Shown: positions 42,824 through 52,841, counted from the stretch's first letter. The stretch: 64,000 nt of DNA from an uncultured Cryomorphaceae bacterium (GCA_913043005.1 CAJWKU010000005.1:23599-87598), one strand, 5' to 3'. The notes: a model not told the origin generated them from the sequence alone. Numbers and translations are program-made.

Positions 42824-45800
42824 GTTATTTCGCTTAGTATTGGTTGATGATTTTTGATGCTCTGTAAAGTCATAAAAGCTTCATTTACAGAAGTGATATT
42901 GTCTACAACTATTGATAATCGACCTATTTGTTTCATTCTGAATCTTTTTGGATTCTCAGTTATTTTTGATAAAAAAGCTGAAATGATTTTTTCTGAAGGT
43001 TTTTTTGATTCGCTATTTGGGAAATGCGCAATTAATTTACTGCCTTTTAAAATTATTTTCTCTAGACCCAGAGAGTTCCCTAACCATTTTAGTTTCATCG
43101 ATTTTAGTAGATCATTTGCTTGCTCTGGCATTGGTCCGAATCTATCTTCGAGTCCTTTAGCGAAGTTATCCAATTCGGATTCATTTTTAAGACTATTTAA
43201 GTCACGATAAATTCTTAGTCGCTCTTCGACAAAATTAATATACTTATCTGGAAATAATAACTCTAGATCAGTATCGATTTGGCATTCAATATTATTTTCT
43301 TTTAAGCCACCTTTTTGATTCTCATAAATTTCTTTAAAATCTTCATTCTTCAACTCATGAACTGCTTCTGAAAGAAGCCTTTGATATGTTTCAAATCCTA
43401 GATCATTAATAAATCCGCTTTGCTCACCTCCTAATAGGTCGCCTGCTCCTCTGATTTCAAGATCTCTTAGAGCAATTTTAAATCCAGATCCTAAATCAGA
43501 AAATTGTTCAAGCGCTTGTAGCCTTTTTCTTGATTCATCAGGTAGGCCAATTACTGGAGGTGAAATTAAATAGCAAAATGCTTTTTTATTTGATCTTCCC
43601 ACCCTTCCTCTCATCTGGTGTAAATCGCTGAGACCAAATCTATGCGCTTGATTAATGATCATAGTATTTGCTGTGGGAACATCAAGTCCACTCTCCACAA
43701 TAGTGGTGCTTACAAGAATATCATATTTCCCTTCCATAAAGTTTACTAAAACATCTTCCAGATCTTTCCCCTTCATTTTACCATGACCAATTGCTATTTT
43801 AACATCCGGCAACAGCCTTTGCAAAGCCCCAGCAATTTCTTTTATGTTTTCAACTCGATTATGAATAAAGAAAGCTTGTCCCCCGCGACTAACTTCATAA
43901 TTAAGGATATCGCGTATTTTCTCTTCCTTAAATCCAATAATTTGAGTATCTATAGGCTGTCTATTTTCAGGAGGGGTATTCATTACACTCAAGTCCCGAG
44001 CAGCCATTAATGAGAATTGCATGGTTCTCGGGATCGGCGTAGCGGTAAGAGTTAAGGTATCTACATTGACTTTTAACGTTTTTAGTTTATCCTTTACATT
44101 AACCCCGAATTTCTGCTCTTCATCAATTATGAGTAGGCCTAAATCTTTAAAATTCACATCTTTACTTACAAGCTTGTGGGTTCCAATAAGTACATCAACT
44201 TTACCTTCGCTTAAATCATTAAGTATGACTTTTAAATCTCTGGTGCTCCTGGATCTATTAATATATTCAACTCTTACAGGGAAACCATTGAGGCGATTGC
44301 TGAATGTTTTGAAGTGTTGAAAAGCTAAAATTGTTGTAGGCACAAGAATTGCAACTTGTTTATTATCATTGACAGCCTTGAATGCTGCCCGAATAGCGAT
44401 TTCAGTTTTACCAAATCCTACATCTCCACAGATAAGTCGGTCCATTGGAATACTGGATTCCATATCAGATTTTACATCTGCAGATGCCTTTTCTTGATCT
44501 GGAGTATCATCATATTGAAAATACGCTTCTAGTTCATTTTGCAAATAATTATCAGGTGAAAATGAAAATCCTTTTGCTTCTTTTCTTTTGGCGTAAAGTT
44601 TAATTAAGCTGTAGGCGAGCTGCTTAACCCGAGATTTTGTTTTTTTCTTTAGGTTTTGCCAGGCGGGAGATCCCAGTTTATTTACCGATGGAGCATTTCC
44701 TTCTTTGGAATTAAATTTTGATATTTTATGAAGGCTGTGTATACTCACATACAATAAGTCAGAATCCTTGTAAATTACTTTGATTGCTTCTTGCTCTTTT
44801 CCCTGGACATCAATCTTTTGGAGTCCTCCAAACTTCCCTATTCCGTGATCAATATGGGTTACATAATCACCAATTTGAAGTGAGTTTAATTCTTTTAGAG
44901 TTATAGCTTGTGCTTTTCCAAGTCCGTCCCTAAGCCTAAATCTTTGATGTTTCTCGAATATTTCATGATCTGTAAAGGCAATTTTCCCACCACAAGGATC
45001 TTCAAATCCGCTGTGCAATGCATCATTTAACCAATTAATTTTTAAGGGCTTATCACTATGGTCAGATATAATTGATTCCAAACGTTTTTTTTGCTGGGCT
45101 TGTCCACACATTAGCCATATTTCTGAACCTTTATGCTCCTGTTCCTTTAGAGTCTCAAATAATAAATTAAAATTTTTCCCAAAAGAAGTTCTTGGTAATG
45201 TTCCCCAGGATTTTTCTTTTGAATCAAAGCTGCCGTATTCAGTTATTAATATGTTTGTTTCAAATTCAGTTTTTATTTCTTTTCTCGATAAATACAAACT
45301 AGAGGGTTCAACTCTTTTAATAGTTGAATTTAAATTCTGATAAATTTTTTTTGAGTGCTCAAAACACGCTTCAATTTTATCTTCAGTAATTGATGGGTCT
45401 TGAATCCATAATGAAGCTATGTTTTTTGAATAAGAGATTAGTGACTGTCTTATTCCCTTTTGATACTTGTCTTCAATATTTGATACTAAAGTAATGCTGA
45501 CAAGATTGTCTATACTTAGCTGATCATCAATAGAAAAAGAACGTAGACTTTCAATTTCATTACCAATGAATTCAATTCGAGAAGGGTTTTGTTGAGAAAA
45601 TGAAAAAACATCAACTATTCCTCCTCTGACAGAAAATTGTCCCGGTAATTCCACAAAGTCAACTCTTTCAAATCCTAGTTCAAATAAACTCTCATTTAAA
45701 AAATCTAGATCGATATGATCTTTAACATTGATGTTTAAAGTTTTAGATTTTAATAATTGTCTTGTAATAACTTTTTCTGCAAGAGCTTCGGGATATGTAA

Positions 45801-46173
45801 TTACCAAACATGGTTTTTCAGAAATTAATAGCCTTTCTAATGCCTCTGTGCGCAGGCTAATATTTATATTATTGACCTGCTCTTGGTCCGAATATGGTCT
45901 CTTATATGAGTCTGGAAAAAAATAAACATCTTCGGTAGTTAATAATTTCTGCAGGTCATTATAAAAGTATGCGGCTTCTTCCTTATTCGAACGAACAATA
46001 ATTATAGACTTTTTAGATTTCTGGTAGGTGCAAGCTGCGATTACAGAAGTCAATGATCCTTTTAATCCGATTAGCTGTATAGATTTACCTGGCTCACTTT
46101 CAGTCCATTTAGTATAGAATTCCCTAAATCGGGAGTCTTTTAAATAGGATGGAATTAGATCTTTTACTCGCAT
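42820..46173 (-). CDS. mfd: Transcription-repair coupling factor Mfd
   Basis: A DNA translocase of about 1117 residues that removes RNA polymerase stalled at lesions and recruits UvrA. A UvrB-homology module at the N terminus (ELPGQFSVRGGIVDVF) is followed by the RNA-polymerase-interacting domain (IGDYVTHIDHGIGKF), then the helicase with Walker A GDVGFGKTE, IIDEEQKFG, TATPIPRTM and GRVGRSNKKAF, and the C-terminal TRCF domain. I use the ATG at 46173, 4 bases after fbp; the longer reading from 46233 would overlap fbp. Confidence 0.96.
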   Translation of the reverse strand: MRVKDLIPSYLKDSRFREFYTKWTESEPGKSIQLIGLKGSLTSVIAACTYQKSKKSIIIVRSNKEEAAYFYNDLQKLLTTEDVYFFPDSYKRPYSDQEQVNNINISLRTEALERLLISEKPCLVITYPEALAEKVITRQLLKSKTLNINVKDHIDLDFLNESLFELGFERVDFVELPGQFSVRGGIVDVFSFSQQNPSRIEFIGNEIESLRSFSIDDQLSIDNLVSITLVSNIEDKYQKGIRQSLISYSKNIASLWIQDPSITEDKIEACFEHSKKIYQNLNSTIKRVEPSSLYLSRKEIKTEFETNILITEYGSFDSKEKSWGTLPRTSFGKNFNLLFETLKEQEHKGSEIWLMCGQAQQKKRLESIISDHSDKPLKINWLNDALHSGFEDPCGGKIAFTDHEIFEKHQRFRLRDGLGKAQAITLKELNSLQIGDYVTHIDHGIGKFGGLQKIDVQGKEQEAIKVIYKDSDLLYVSIHSLHKISKFNSKEGNAPSVNKLGSPAWQNLKKKTKSRVKQLAYSLIKLYAKRKEAKGFSFSPDNYLQNELEAYFQYDDTPDQEKASADVKSDMESSIPMDRLICGDVGFGKTEIAIRAAFKAVNDNKQVAILVPTTILAFQHFKTFSNRLNGFPVRVEYINRSRSTRDLKVILNDLSEGKVDVLIGTHKLVSKDVNFKDLGLLIIDEEQKFGVNVKDKLKTLKVNVDTLTLTATPIPRTMQFSLMAARDLSVMNTPPENRQPIDTQIIGFKEEKIRDILNYEVSRGGQAFFIHNRVENIKEIAGALQRLLPDVKIAIGHGKMKGKDLEDVLVNFMEGKYDILVSTTIVESGLDVPTANTMIINQAHRFGLSDLHQMRGRVGRSNKKAFCYLISPPVIGLPDESRKRLQALEQFSDLGSGFKIALRDLEIRGAGDLLGGEQSGFINDLGFETYQRLLSEAVHELKNEDFKEIYENQKGGLKENNIECQIDTDLELLFPDKYINFVEERLRIYRDLNSLKNESELDNFAKGLEDRFGPMPEQANDLLKSMKLKWLGNSLGLEKIILKGSKLIAHFPNSESKKPSEKIISAFLSKITENPKRFRMKQIGRLSIVVDNITSVNEAFMTLQSIKNHQPILSEIT

Positions 46174-46177
46174 TAAA

Positions 46178-47188
46178 TCATCTTTCCACCAGGAATGATT
46201 CGGCCTCAAGGACCATTTCGGTGGAGCCTGCAAAGTAAGGTACTCGTTGGTGAAGTTCAGAAGGTTTTATATCTAAAATTCGAATTTCTCCATTTGTAGC
46301 TCTTCCTCCTGCTTGTTCTATTATTAAAGCCAAAGGATTACACTCGTATAGTAGCCTTAGCTTTCCATTAGGGCTCATAGTTCCTGTAGGATAAATATAG
46401 ATTCCTCCTTTTAGTATGTTACGATGTAAATCGCAGACTAGAGATCCTATATATCGGCTCGTATATGGTCGGTTCGATTTTAAATCCAATGTTTGGCAAA
46501 ACTTTATATATTTCTTAACACCTTCAGGAAAATGAACATAATTGCCTTCATTTATCGAATAAATATTTCCTTTTGAAGGAATCTTCATGTTTGGATGAGA
46601 GAGGCAATAGGTTCCTATACTCGGGTCTAAAGTAAAGCCATTTACACCGTGCCCAGTCGTAAAAACAATCATTGTACTTGACCCATAAACTACATATCCA
46701 GCAGCTACTTGAGCATTTCCAGGTTGGAGGAAGTCTTCTAATTTTACTGGACTGCCTGGTTCGCTAATCCTTCGGTAAATACTAAAAATAGTACCTACAG
46801 ATACATTTACATCAATATTACTACTCCCATCTAAGGGATCAATTAAAACGACATATTTACTAGAAGAATGAATGTTATCATCAAAACTAATGAAGTCATC
46901 TAATTCTTCACTCGCTACCCCACATACTTCGCCCATAGATCTTAATGTCCTTATAAATGTATCATTTGCGAAAACATCTAATTTCATTTGGTTTTCACCC
47001 TGTATGTTCTCAGATCCAGCAAGCCCAAGAATATCCGCAAGGCCTGCTTTATTTATTTCTCTATTCACAACTTTTGAAGCAAGACGTATTGATGATAAAA
47101 GCTGCGATAACTCGCCGGTTGCGTATGGAAATTTTTCTTGATTCTCTATTAAAAATTCTCCAAGAGTTGTGGGGCGATGATGTTTCAT
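46178..47188 (-). CDS. fbp: Fructose-1,6-bisphosphatase, class I
   Basis: A 336-residue Mg-dependent phosphatase of gluconeogenesis that hydrolyses fructose-1,6-bisphosphate to fructose-6-phosphate. The metal-binding signature [16 protein letters not shown] (about residues 105-120) and [19 protein letters not shown] text (here [15 protein letters not shown]) identify class I. I take the ATG at 47188, [13 protein letters not shown]; an upstream ATG at 47257 would overlap the start of the divergent GNAT gene. It heads the six-gene minus-strand operon running to 38594, which is an unusual mix of metabolism, repair and transport. Confidence 0.93.
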   Translation of the reverse strand: MKHHRPTTLGEFLIENQEKFPYATGELSQLLSSIRLASKVVNREINKAGLADILGLAGSENIQGENQMKLDVFANDTFIRTLRSMGEVCGVASEELDDFISFDDNIHSSSKYVVLIDPLDGSSNIDVNVSVGTIFSIYRRISEPGSPVKLEDFLQPGNAQVAAGYVVYGSSTMIVFTTGHGVNGFTLDPSIGTYCLSHPNMKIPSKGNIYSINEGNYVHFPEGVKKYIKFCQTLDLKSNRPYTSRYIGSLVCDLHRNILKGGIYIYPTGTMSPNGKLRLLYECNPLALIIEQAGGRATNGEIRILDIKPSELHQRVPYFAGSTEMVLEAESFLVER

Positions 47189-47233
47189 AAATATTATAAT
47201 CAAGGGTTGGGTTAAAGATAGAGTATGGGTTAT

Positions 47234-47241
47234 TACTTTAG
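47234..47241 (+). promoter_or_regulatory. Possible -7 box for the GNAT gene
   Basis: TACTTTAG, one mismatch from TAnnTTTG, ending 4 bases before the ATG at 47246. It supports that start among three candidates. Confidence 0.32.
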
Positions 47242-47245
47242 CGGA

Positions 47246-47758
47246 ATGAAGGATCAAATGGAAGATATTTCAATTCGTTGGGTAAAAAAATCAGATATTC
47301 CAATAGTTTTTTCGCTGATACAAGAGCTAGCAGTCTTTGAGAAAGCACCGGATCAAGTGGAGATCACTGTAGATCAATTGTCAATGGATTGGGAGTTAAA
47401 AAAATTTGTTTGTTTTTTGGCGGTATCAAATTCTTCAGATGAAATATTTGGTATGGCACTATGCCATGAAAGATATTCTACGTGGAAAGGATTGACTGCG
47501 CATCTTGAAGATTTAGTTGTAAGGTCACATTTTAGAGGTAGAGGAATTGGTAGGAGATTAATGGAAGCAACGATTCAATGGGCAAAATCAATAAATGCTC
47601 ATAGGCTACATTGGGAAGTGTTAGACTGGAATACTCCTGCAATTAATTTTTATGAATCCATTGGTTCAGAAATATTAAAAGATTGGTATCCATGCAGGTT
47701 GACTGGCAAAGAATTATACAATTATTCATTTAAATATCCTGAATTCATTCATTCATAA
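47246..47758 (+). CDS. GNAT-family N-acetyltransferase
   Basis: A 170-residue acetyltransferase. [21 protein letters not shown] is the acetyl-CoA-binding motif A (RGRGIG pyrophosphate loop), followed by motif [25 protein letters not shown]. The overall pattern resembles diamine/thialysine acetyltransferases (SSAT-like), but the substrate is not determined. ATGs at 47225, 47246 and 47258 are possible starts; I prefer 47246 because of the -7-like box. Aspartate kinase follows after 2 bases. Confidence 0.85.
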   Translation: MKDQMEDISIRWVKKSDIPIVFSLIQELAVFEKAPDQVEITVDQLSMDWELKKFVCFLAVSNSSDEIFGMALCHERYSTWKGLTAHLEDLVVRSHFRGRGIGRRLMEATIQWAKSINAHRLHWEVLDWNTPAINFYESIGSEILKDWYPCRLTGKELYNYSFKYPEFIHS

Positions 47759-47760
47759 AG

Positions 47761-49017
47761 ATGACGAACTGGTCTGTTTTTAAATTTGGTGGTAATTCTT
47801 TAAAAGATATAGATTCTTTAAAAAAAGCAATTGAATTAGTCTCTGATTTTGGCAAGGATCCTTTATTAATTGTTGTTTCAGCAATGGCCAAAACAACAAA
47901 TTCCCTAGAAGCCTATTTAGAAGCAAAAATCAACGGAGATGAAATTCTAGCGAAGAGTATCCTAGATGAAGTAATAAATTTTCATTTTCAATTATCTGAA
48001 TCAATGGGCTTATTGGATCAGACTCTAAAATTAGGGTTGGAAGGTGAATGGAATCGGATTCAAGGAGTCCCTTCAGATTTCGCATACGATAAGCGCTATG
48101 ATGCTATTGTCTCTGCTGGAGAAATAGTGTCTTCGATTATATTACATGCTGCAATTCAAACAAAGCATCCCCAGTCTTCCTGGCTTGATTCTCGACGAGT
48201 TATTTATACTAATAATAATCACAGGCGAGCGGAGATAGATCTTCTGACAACAGAGCACAATATTCAGAATGATTTGAAAAATGAGCGTGGTATTTGGATC
48301 ACTCAAGGATTTATTGGTTATTCCATAGAAAATCAAGATTATACAACCTTAGGTCGTGAAGGTTCAGATTATTCTGCGGCAATATTCGCATACGCTCTGA
48401 ATGCAGAGGAATTGACCATTTGGAAGGATGTCCCTGGTTTGATGAGTGGTGATCCAAAGGTTTTTGAAAATGTCAGACTTTTAGAGGAAGTTCCCTATGA
48501 AGAGGCAATAGAATTGGCATTTTTCGGAGCTTCTGTGATTCATCCAAAGACCGTCCAGCCTCTGAAAAGTCGTAATATAATTTTACATGTCAGGTCTTTT
48601 TTGAACAATGAATCCAAGGCTACAAAAATTGGAAATTTTAAAAAACTTAAGCCAGTTGTTCCTTGCTTAATTAAGAAATCAAATCAGGTCATGCTATCGA
48701 TACGGACTAAAGATTTGAGTTTTTTGTCAGAAGGTCAACTGAGCGAAATTTATAATATTTTTTCTGATATTGGGCTTATTGTGAACTTGGCTCAGCATGG
48801 TGCGGCAAGTGCGACTTTCAGTGTTTCAAATGATCATATTATATTACCTCTGGTTTTATTAAAACTGCAGGAGTATAAAGTTGAAATTGAAAATAATTTG
48901 GTTCTTTACACTGTCAGATACTCGGACGAAGTATCAAGAAATTGGCTATATATGAAAGGAAAGCCTAAAATGGAGCAAAGAAGCTTGAATATAGACCGAG
49001 TACTTTTGAGTGAATAA
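47761..49017 (+). CDS. Aspartate kinase, monofunctional
   Basis: A 418-residue kinase that phosphorylates aspartate, the entry step to lysine, threonine, methionine and diaminopimelate. VFKFGGNSLKD at the N terminus corresponds to the KFGG[TS] motif, with N in place of T/S. SAGEIVSS, TLGREGSDYSAAIFAYAL and the catalytic KDVPGLMSGDP follow. The C-terminal ACT region (about 305-395) is present but divergent, so feedback control is hard to predict. No homoserine dehydrogenase domain is attached. Co-transcribed with the GNAT gene. Confidence 0.92.
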   Translation: MTNWSVFKFGGNSLKDIDSLKKAIELVSDFGKDPLLIVVSAMAKTTNSLEAYLEAKINGDEILAKSILDEVINFHFQLSESMGLLDQTLKLGLEGEWNRIQGVPSDFAYDKRYDAIVSAGEIVSSIILHAAIQTKHPQSSWLDSRRVIYTNNNHRRAEIDLLTTEHNIQNDLKNERGIWITQGFIGYSIENQDYTTLGREGSDYSAAIFAYALNAEELTIWKDVPGLMSGDPKVFENVRLLEEVPYEEAIELAFFGASVIHPKTVQPLKSRNIILHVRSFLNNESKATKIGNFKKLKPVVPCLIKKSNQVMLSIRTKDLSFLSEGQLSEIYNIFSDIGLIVNLAQHGAASATFSVSNDHIILPLVLLKLQEYKVEIENNLVLYTVRYSDEVSRNWLYMKGKPKMEQRSLNIDRVLLSE

Positions 49018-49035
49018 TTTTAAATTTTTTAAAAT
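49017..49035. terminator. AT-only inverted repeat between convergent genes
   Basis: ATTTTAAA and TTTAAAAT flank three T residues, a perfect 8-bp stem at the convergent ends of the aspartate kinase gene and the outer-membrane barrel gene. It could act weakly in both directions. Being free of G and C, the stem would be unstable, so the call is tentative. Confidence 0.28.
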
Positions 49036-49041
49036 CATTGA

Positions 49042-49704
49042 CTACCAAGTGTAGATGGAATAATTAATTCCAAATCGCAGTCCAAGTAAAATATCTGGGC
49101 TTGAATCATCGTCTATGTGAAAGCCCTCAAGGCGATCCCCAGGAACTTGATAATTGTAGATTTCGGCATTCGTTGTCCAGTGCTCATTGTGTCGAATCTT
49201 CAGTCCGATTCCACCACCGTATGTCCCCGATATATTTGTCCCTGGGTCGAAAATACATGTTGTAGGATAAATTATATCTGTCATGTATTTACTTTGACTA
49301 AATAATACGCCTCCCATTCCAAAAATATATGGAGTTGCAGCATTTCTTTTCCAATATTTTCCAAAAGGTAAAATATTATATGTTACGCGAATTCCCGAAT
49401 TGAAAAATGAACTACGCACCAAAACTCCTGTGTAATCATTTTTATTATGGTTAGCATTATCTGCGTATAATTTACCGTAATCAAGTTCGAGTCCAATTCC
49501 CCATTTTGGACCAGTATAAAAACTAAATTCCCCACCAAAGCTATTTCTGGCTTCTTGTAATATTGCATTAGCATCACTCGAGGCCAATTCCCCTATGTGA
49601 CTCGCAGAACCTAGGTGAAGGTTTAGATTAATGGATTGTAATGACCGCTGTCCAAAGGAAGCAATACTAGTTATTGCAAAAAGAAAAATTAGGATATGTT
49701 GCAT
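49042..49704 (-). CDS. Outer-membrane beta-barrel protein
   Basis: A 220-residue exported protein with a signal peptide ending near SFGQR (about residue 18). The rest alternates hydrophobic and polar residues with aromatic-bounded strands such as FSFYTGPKWGIGLEL and YSIYTW at the C terminus. This is the layout of an eight-strand porin family barrel (OmpA/PorT-like). The terminal aromatic residue fits BAM-dependent insertion. Function unknown; the gene is a single unit, divergent from nothing close. Confidence 0.82.
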   Translation of the reverse strand: MQHILIFLFAITSIASFGQRSLQSINLNLHLGSASHIGELASSDANAILQEARNSFGGEFSFYTGPKWGIGLELDYGKLYADNANHNKNDYTGVLVRSSFFNSGIRVTYNILPFGKYWKRNAATPYIFGMGGVLFSQSKYMTDIIYPTTCIFDPGTNISGTYGGGIGLKIRHNEHWTTNAEIYNYQVPGDRLEGFHIDDDSSPDILLGLRFGINYSIYTW

Positions 49705-49708
49705 TTTG

Positions 49709-49716
49709 CTAAAGTA
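49709..49716 (-). promoter_or_regulatory. Possible -7 box for the beta-barrel gene
   Basis: Minus-strand TACTTTAG, one mismatch from TAnnTTTG, 4 bases before the ATG. Confidence 0.3.
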
Positions 49717-49778
49717 TTTAATTATTGAGCGAATTTGTTAAAGAATATTTTTCTTGTCAAGGTAGAAATCTGAAATCG

Positions 49779-50729
49779 TCAATTTTTTCTATGTATTAGT
49801 CTTTCAATTTTCTTAAAAAGAATTTCACCCATTTTTGGGAATGATTGTTTACTCCAGCCTGCAATATGGGGTGTTATTAAGACTCTTGGATGTTTTATGA
49901 GGTCTTTATAATCATTCAAGAGAACCTCTGGTAAGTTCAAAGATTTCGGTTCAATATCTAGCACATCTAATCCCAAACCTAGTAATTTATCCTTCTTTAT
50001 GAAATGGAAAACATCTTTTGTATTTAATATTTTTCCTCGACTGGTATTCAACAAGATTTTTAGTTTTTTGCATTTTTCTATAAAAGAACTGTCAATAAAA
50101 TTTAAATTCTCGCTGGTAAAAGGCAAGTGAATACTTATAATATCAGAATTAGCTTGCAATGTTTTCAAGTCAACTTCATCTACATATTCTGGGGCAAAAC
50201 CCTGAATATATTTATCATGAGCAAGTATTTTCACATCCATACATCTCAATTTGGAGGCAAAAGCTGAACCCATTGGACCAAATCCTATTATTCCTACTGT
50301 ACTACCTTTAATTTCCCAACCAATATTCTCTTTTCTCTGCCATGATCCTGATTGAATTTCTTGGTTTGAAGAGGAAATTCGATGAGCCAAGTTTAAAAGT
50401 AATCCCAGGGTATGCTCAGCTAGGGAATTCGCATTTCCTTGAGAAGCGCTAAAGCAAGCTATTCCTTGTTTTTTTGCATATTTGATATTGATATTTTCAA
50501 GACCTGAGCCTAGGCGACCAATCCATTTTAAATTCACAGCCTTTTTTAGAATTTCATCATCAAGAGTCACTCTGCTTCTTATTATGATTCCTTGCGCCCT
50601 CGCAATATTTAGGTCAAGGTTAGATATATCATCACTGTATTTCTTATCTATTCGGAAGCCAATGCTTGATAGGTTTTCTTCTAGTTTTGAATCAGTTGCA
50701 TCAAGCGCAAGAACCCAGCCTTTGGACAT
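49779..50729 (-). CDS. D-isomer-specific 2-hydroxyacid dehydrogenase
   Basis: A 316-residue NAD-dependent dehydrogenase related to SerA. GSGLENINIKYAKKQGI matches the substrate domain, IIGFGPMGSAFA the Rossmann glycine motif, and the catalytic residues are R in NTSRGKI, E in LDVLDIEP and H in TPHIAGWS. There is no ACT domain. The true substrate is unclear: the serCA pair at the window's left edge is a better candidate for serine synthesis, so this could act on another 2-hydroxyacid. It follows mgtE by 2 bases as the last gene of its operon. Confidence 0.88.
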   Translation of the reverse strand: MSKGWVLALDATDSKLEENLSSIGFRIDKKYSDDISNLDLNIARAQGIIIRSRVTLDDEILKKAVNLKWIGRLGSGLENINIKYAKKQGIACFSASQGNANSLAEHTLGLLLNLAHRISSSNQEIQSGSWQRKENIGWEIKGSTVGIIGFGPMGSAFASKLRCMDVKILAHDKYIQGFAPEYVDEVDLKTLQANSDIISIHLPFTSENLNFIDSSFIEKCKKLKILLNTSRGKILNTKDVFHFIKKDKLLGLGLDVLDIEPKSLNLPEVLLNDYKDLIKHPRVLITPHIAGWSKQSFPKMGEILFKKIERLIHRKN

Positions 50730-50731
50730 AA

Positions 50732-52075
50732 TTAAAGTAATGCGTTTGCAATAGCAAAATAAATACTTAGCCCAAGCACGTCATTAGTCGTAGTAATAAA
50801 GGGTCCAGTTGCAAGTGCCGGATCTATATTATAACGATTCAAAACCCATGGAATTGCTGTACCAAAAAGGCTGGCAAATAGGACTACTGCAAGCAAAGAG
50901 GAACCTACAGCTATTGCAAAAAGAAAGCCTTGACCCATTGCCCAGCTATAAATGACAATTACCATTGCGCAGATGAGGCCATTAAATAGACCTACACCTA
51001 ATTCTCTAGCTAAACGTTTCCATATATTTTTTTGAAGAGTTGAGTTGGCAATTGCTTGAACGACAATTGCAGACGATTGAACACCTACATTACCGCCCAT
51101 AGCTGCAATTAGTGGGATAAAAAATACAATTTGTGGGATCAAAGTAATTTCAGACTTATTTCCAGAAATCACAGTTGATGTTAATACTCCTCCAAGTAGG
51201 CCTATCAATAGCCAAGGCAAACGAGCTTTTGTTGTCTGAAAAAGTCCATCTTCATTGCTTACTTCGTCGCTAAGACCAGACATTAATTGATAATTACTGT
51301 CTGCTTCTTCTTGAATGATATCCACAACATCATCCAAAGTTATTCTTCCAAGTAATCTTCCAATCTCATCAATTACGGGTACTACAAAAAGATCATATTT
51401 TTTCATTATTCTCGTAACCTCTGCATCTTCAGTTGTTGAAGTTACTGAGCGGATACTCTTTTCGAAAATCTCTGAAATTTCAGTTTTTGTAGATGTTGTG
51501 AGAAGCTTTTTTAGAGATAGAGAGCCTAGCAGTATATCATTATTATCAACCACATAAACCGCATGGACTACATCAATTTCTTCAGCTTGGCGACGCATTT
51601 CTCTTACGCATCTTAAAACTGTCCAATTTTTGTTCACCTTGACAAGTTCTGTGGCCATTAATGCTCCTGCAGTTCCCTCAGCATGAGTCAAGAGATCAGC
51701 TAAGTCTTTTGCAAAATCAAGATCATCAATATTACTTAAAACATCATGTTTTTTCTCCTCTGATAATTCTGAAATAATATCTACAGCATCATCGGTATTC
51801 ATATTATCAGAGACAAGTAGGGCAATTTCTGAGCCTGTCAATGTTTCTAGTATTTCCTCACGTATATCTTCATCCGTATAAATTAATATTCCAGAGAGTT
51901 TTTCTTTTGGTAAAGCATCTAAAAGCTGAAGAACCTCGTCAATGCTGAAATATGTCAAAATTTCCGCAATATCAGCAGCATGAAGTTCTACTAATAAACC
52001 TTTCAGACCAGAATTTTTAGATTCTAGAACTTGCCTTAAGGACTTAATGTAGTCTTCTGTAACTTTAAATGACAT
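50732..52075 (-). CDS. mgtE: Magnesium transporter MgtE
   Basis: A 447-residue Mg2+ channel. An N-terminal superhelical domain (about 10-125, with repeated LPKEKLSGIL- and DDAVDIISELSEE-like helices) is followed by two CBS domains (about 135-255) that gate the channel in response to Mg2+, then five transmembrane helices (about 285-447). The TM5 segment DPALATGPFITTTNDVLG contains the conserved metal-site aspartate. It overlaps rsmA by 11 bases and precedes the dehydrogenase gene by two bases. Confidence 0.95.
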   Translation of the reverse strand: MSFKVTEDYIKSLRQVLESKNSGLKGLLVELHAADIAEILTYFSIDEVLQLLDALPKEKLSGILIYTDEDIREEILETLTGSEIALLVSDNMNTDDAVDIISELSEEKKHDVLSNIDDLDFAKDLADLLTHAEGTAGALMATELVKVNKNWTVLRCVREMRRQAEEIDVVHAVYVVDNNDILLGSLSLKKLLTTSTKTEISEIFEKSIRSVTSTTEDAEVTRIMKKYDLFVVPVIDEIGRLLGRITLDDVVDIIQEEADSNYQLMSGLSDEVSNEDGLFQTTKARLPWLLIGLLGGVLTSTVISGNKSEITLIPQIVFFIPLIAAMGGNVGVQSSAIVVQAIANSTLQKNIWKRLARELGVGLFNGLICAMVIVIYSWAMGQGFLFAIAVGSSLLAVVLFASLFGTAIPWVLNRYNIDPALATGPFITTTNDVLGLSIYFAIANALL

Positions 52076-52841
52076 TATTGAAACTCTGTGCTAAGGAAAT
52101 AAATTGGTCAACACTTAATTGTTCAGCTCTTTGCCCAGAAACCGTATCTAAAACCTTGTTATCTACAAAATTAAGGGATTTTAATGCGTTCTTGAGAGTT
52201 TTTCTTCTTTGGTTAAATGCTGTTTTTACAATTAGCTTAAGAGTATCAAATTCAATATTCGGAACTGTGGGTTTTTTTTTAAGTCTAATAACACCACTTT
52301 GGACTCGTGGAGGCGGGTTAAAACACTCTGGATTAACGGAAAATAGATATTCAACGTCATAATATGCTTGAGTAAGGACACTGGTTATCCCATAATTTTT
52401 ATTCCCGGGTCCACTAGCTATTCTTACTCCAACTTCTTTTTGAAACATTCCAACCATCTCAGGAATTTGATTTCTTCTTGAAAGCATCCAAAACAATATT
52501 TGAGTGGAAATATTGTAGGGGTAATTTCCAATCAAAGCAAACTTATTTTCTTTAAATATTTGAGGCTCCTTCCATTTTAAAAGGTCTTCGTTGTATAATT
52601 TGTTTGAGATCTCCGGGAATTTGGATTGGAGAACAGGAATACTCTCCTTATCTAATTCTATAGCATGAAATTCTACTGATTTCTTGACAAGAAATTGGGT
52701 AAGTACTCCAGTTCCGGGACCGACTTCTAATATCCTGTCATAATCAGAAAAGCTCAGTGAATTAGAAATTTTTTCTGCAATTTCGATATCTACAAGAAAA
52801 TGTTGACCCAGTTTCTTTTTTGCCCGAATTTCAGTTTTCAA
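52065..52841 (-). CDS. rsmA: 16S rRNA dimethyladenosine transferase RsmA (KsgA)
   Basis: A 258-residue methyltransferase that dimethylates two adenosines near the 3' end of 16S rRNA. KLGQHFLVDIEIAEKI at the N terminus, EVGPGTGVLT (SAM binding), and the catalytic motif GNYPYNIST (usually NLPY) identify it. QRRKTLKNALK lies in the C-terminal domain. It overlaps the upstream fusion gene by 11 bases and mgtE by 11 bases, so all are coupled. Confidence 0.96.
   Translation of the reverse strand: MKTEIRAKKKLGQHFLVDIEIAEKISNSLSFSDYDRILEVGPGTGVLTQFLVKKSVEFHAIELDKESIPVLQSKFPEISNKLYNEDLLKWKEPQIFKENKFALIGNYPYNISTQILFWMLSRRNQIPEMVGMFQKEVGVRIASGPGNKNYGITSVLTQAYYDVEYLFSVNPECFNPPPRVQSGVIRLKKKPTVPNIEFDTLKLIVKTAFNQRRKTLKNALKSLNFVDNKVLDTVSGQRAEQLSVDQFISLAQSFNNVI

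Noticed and set aside
46174..46233. Longer N terminus for mfd
   Set aside because: The extra 20 codons overlap fbp and match nothing in Mfd; the ATG at 46173 gives the expected start.
49740..49762. AAGAA / TTCTT repeat upstream of the beta-barrel gene
   Set aside because: The stem is only five base pairs, too short and AT-rich to support a terminator.
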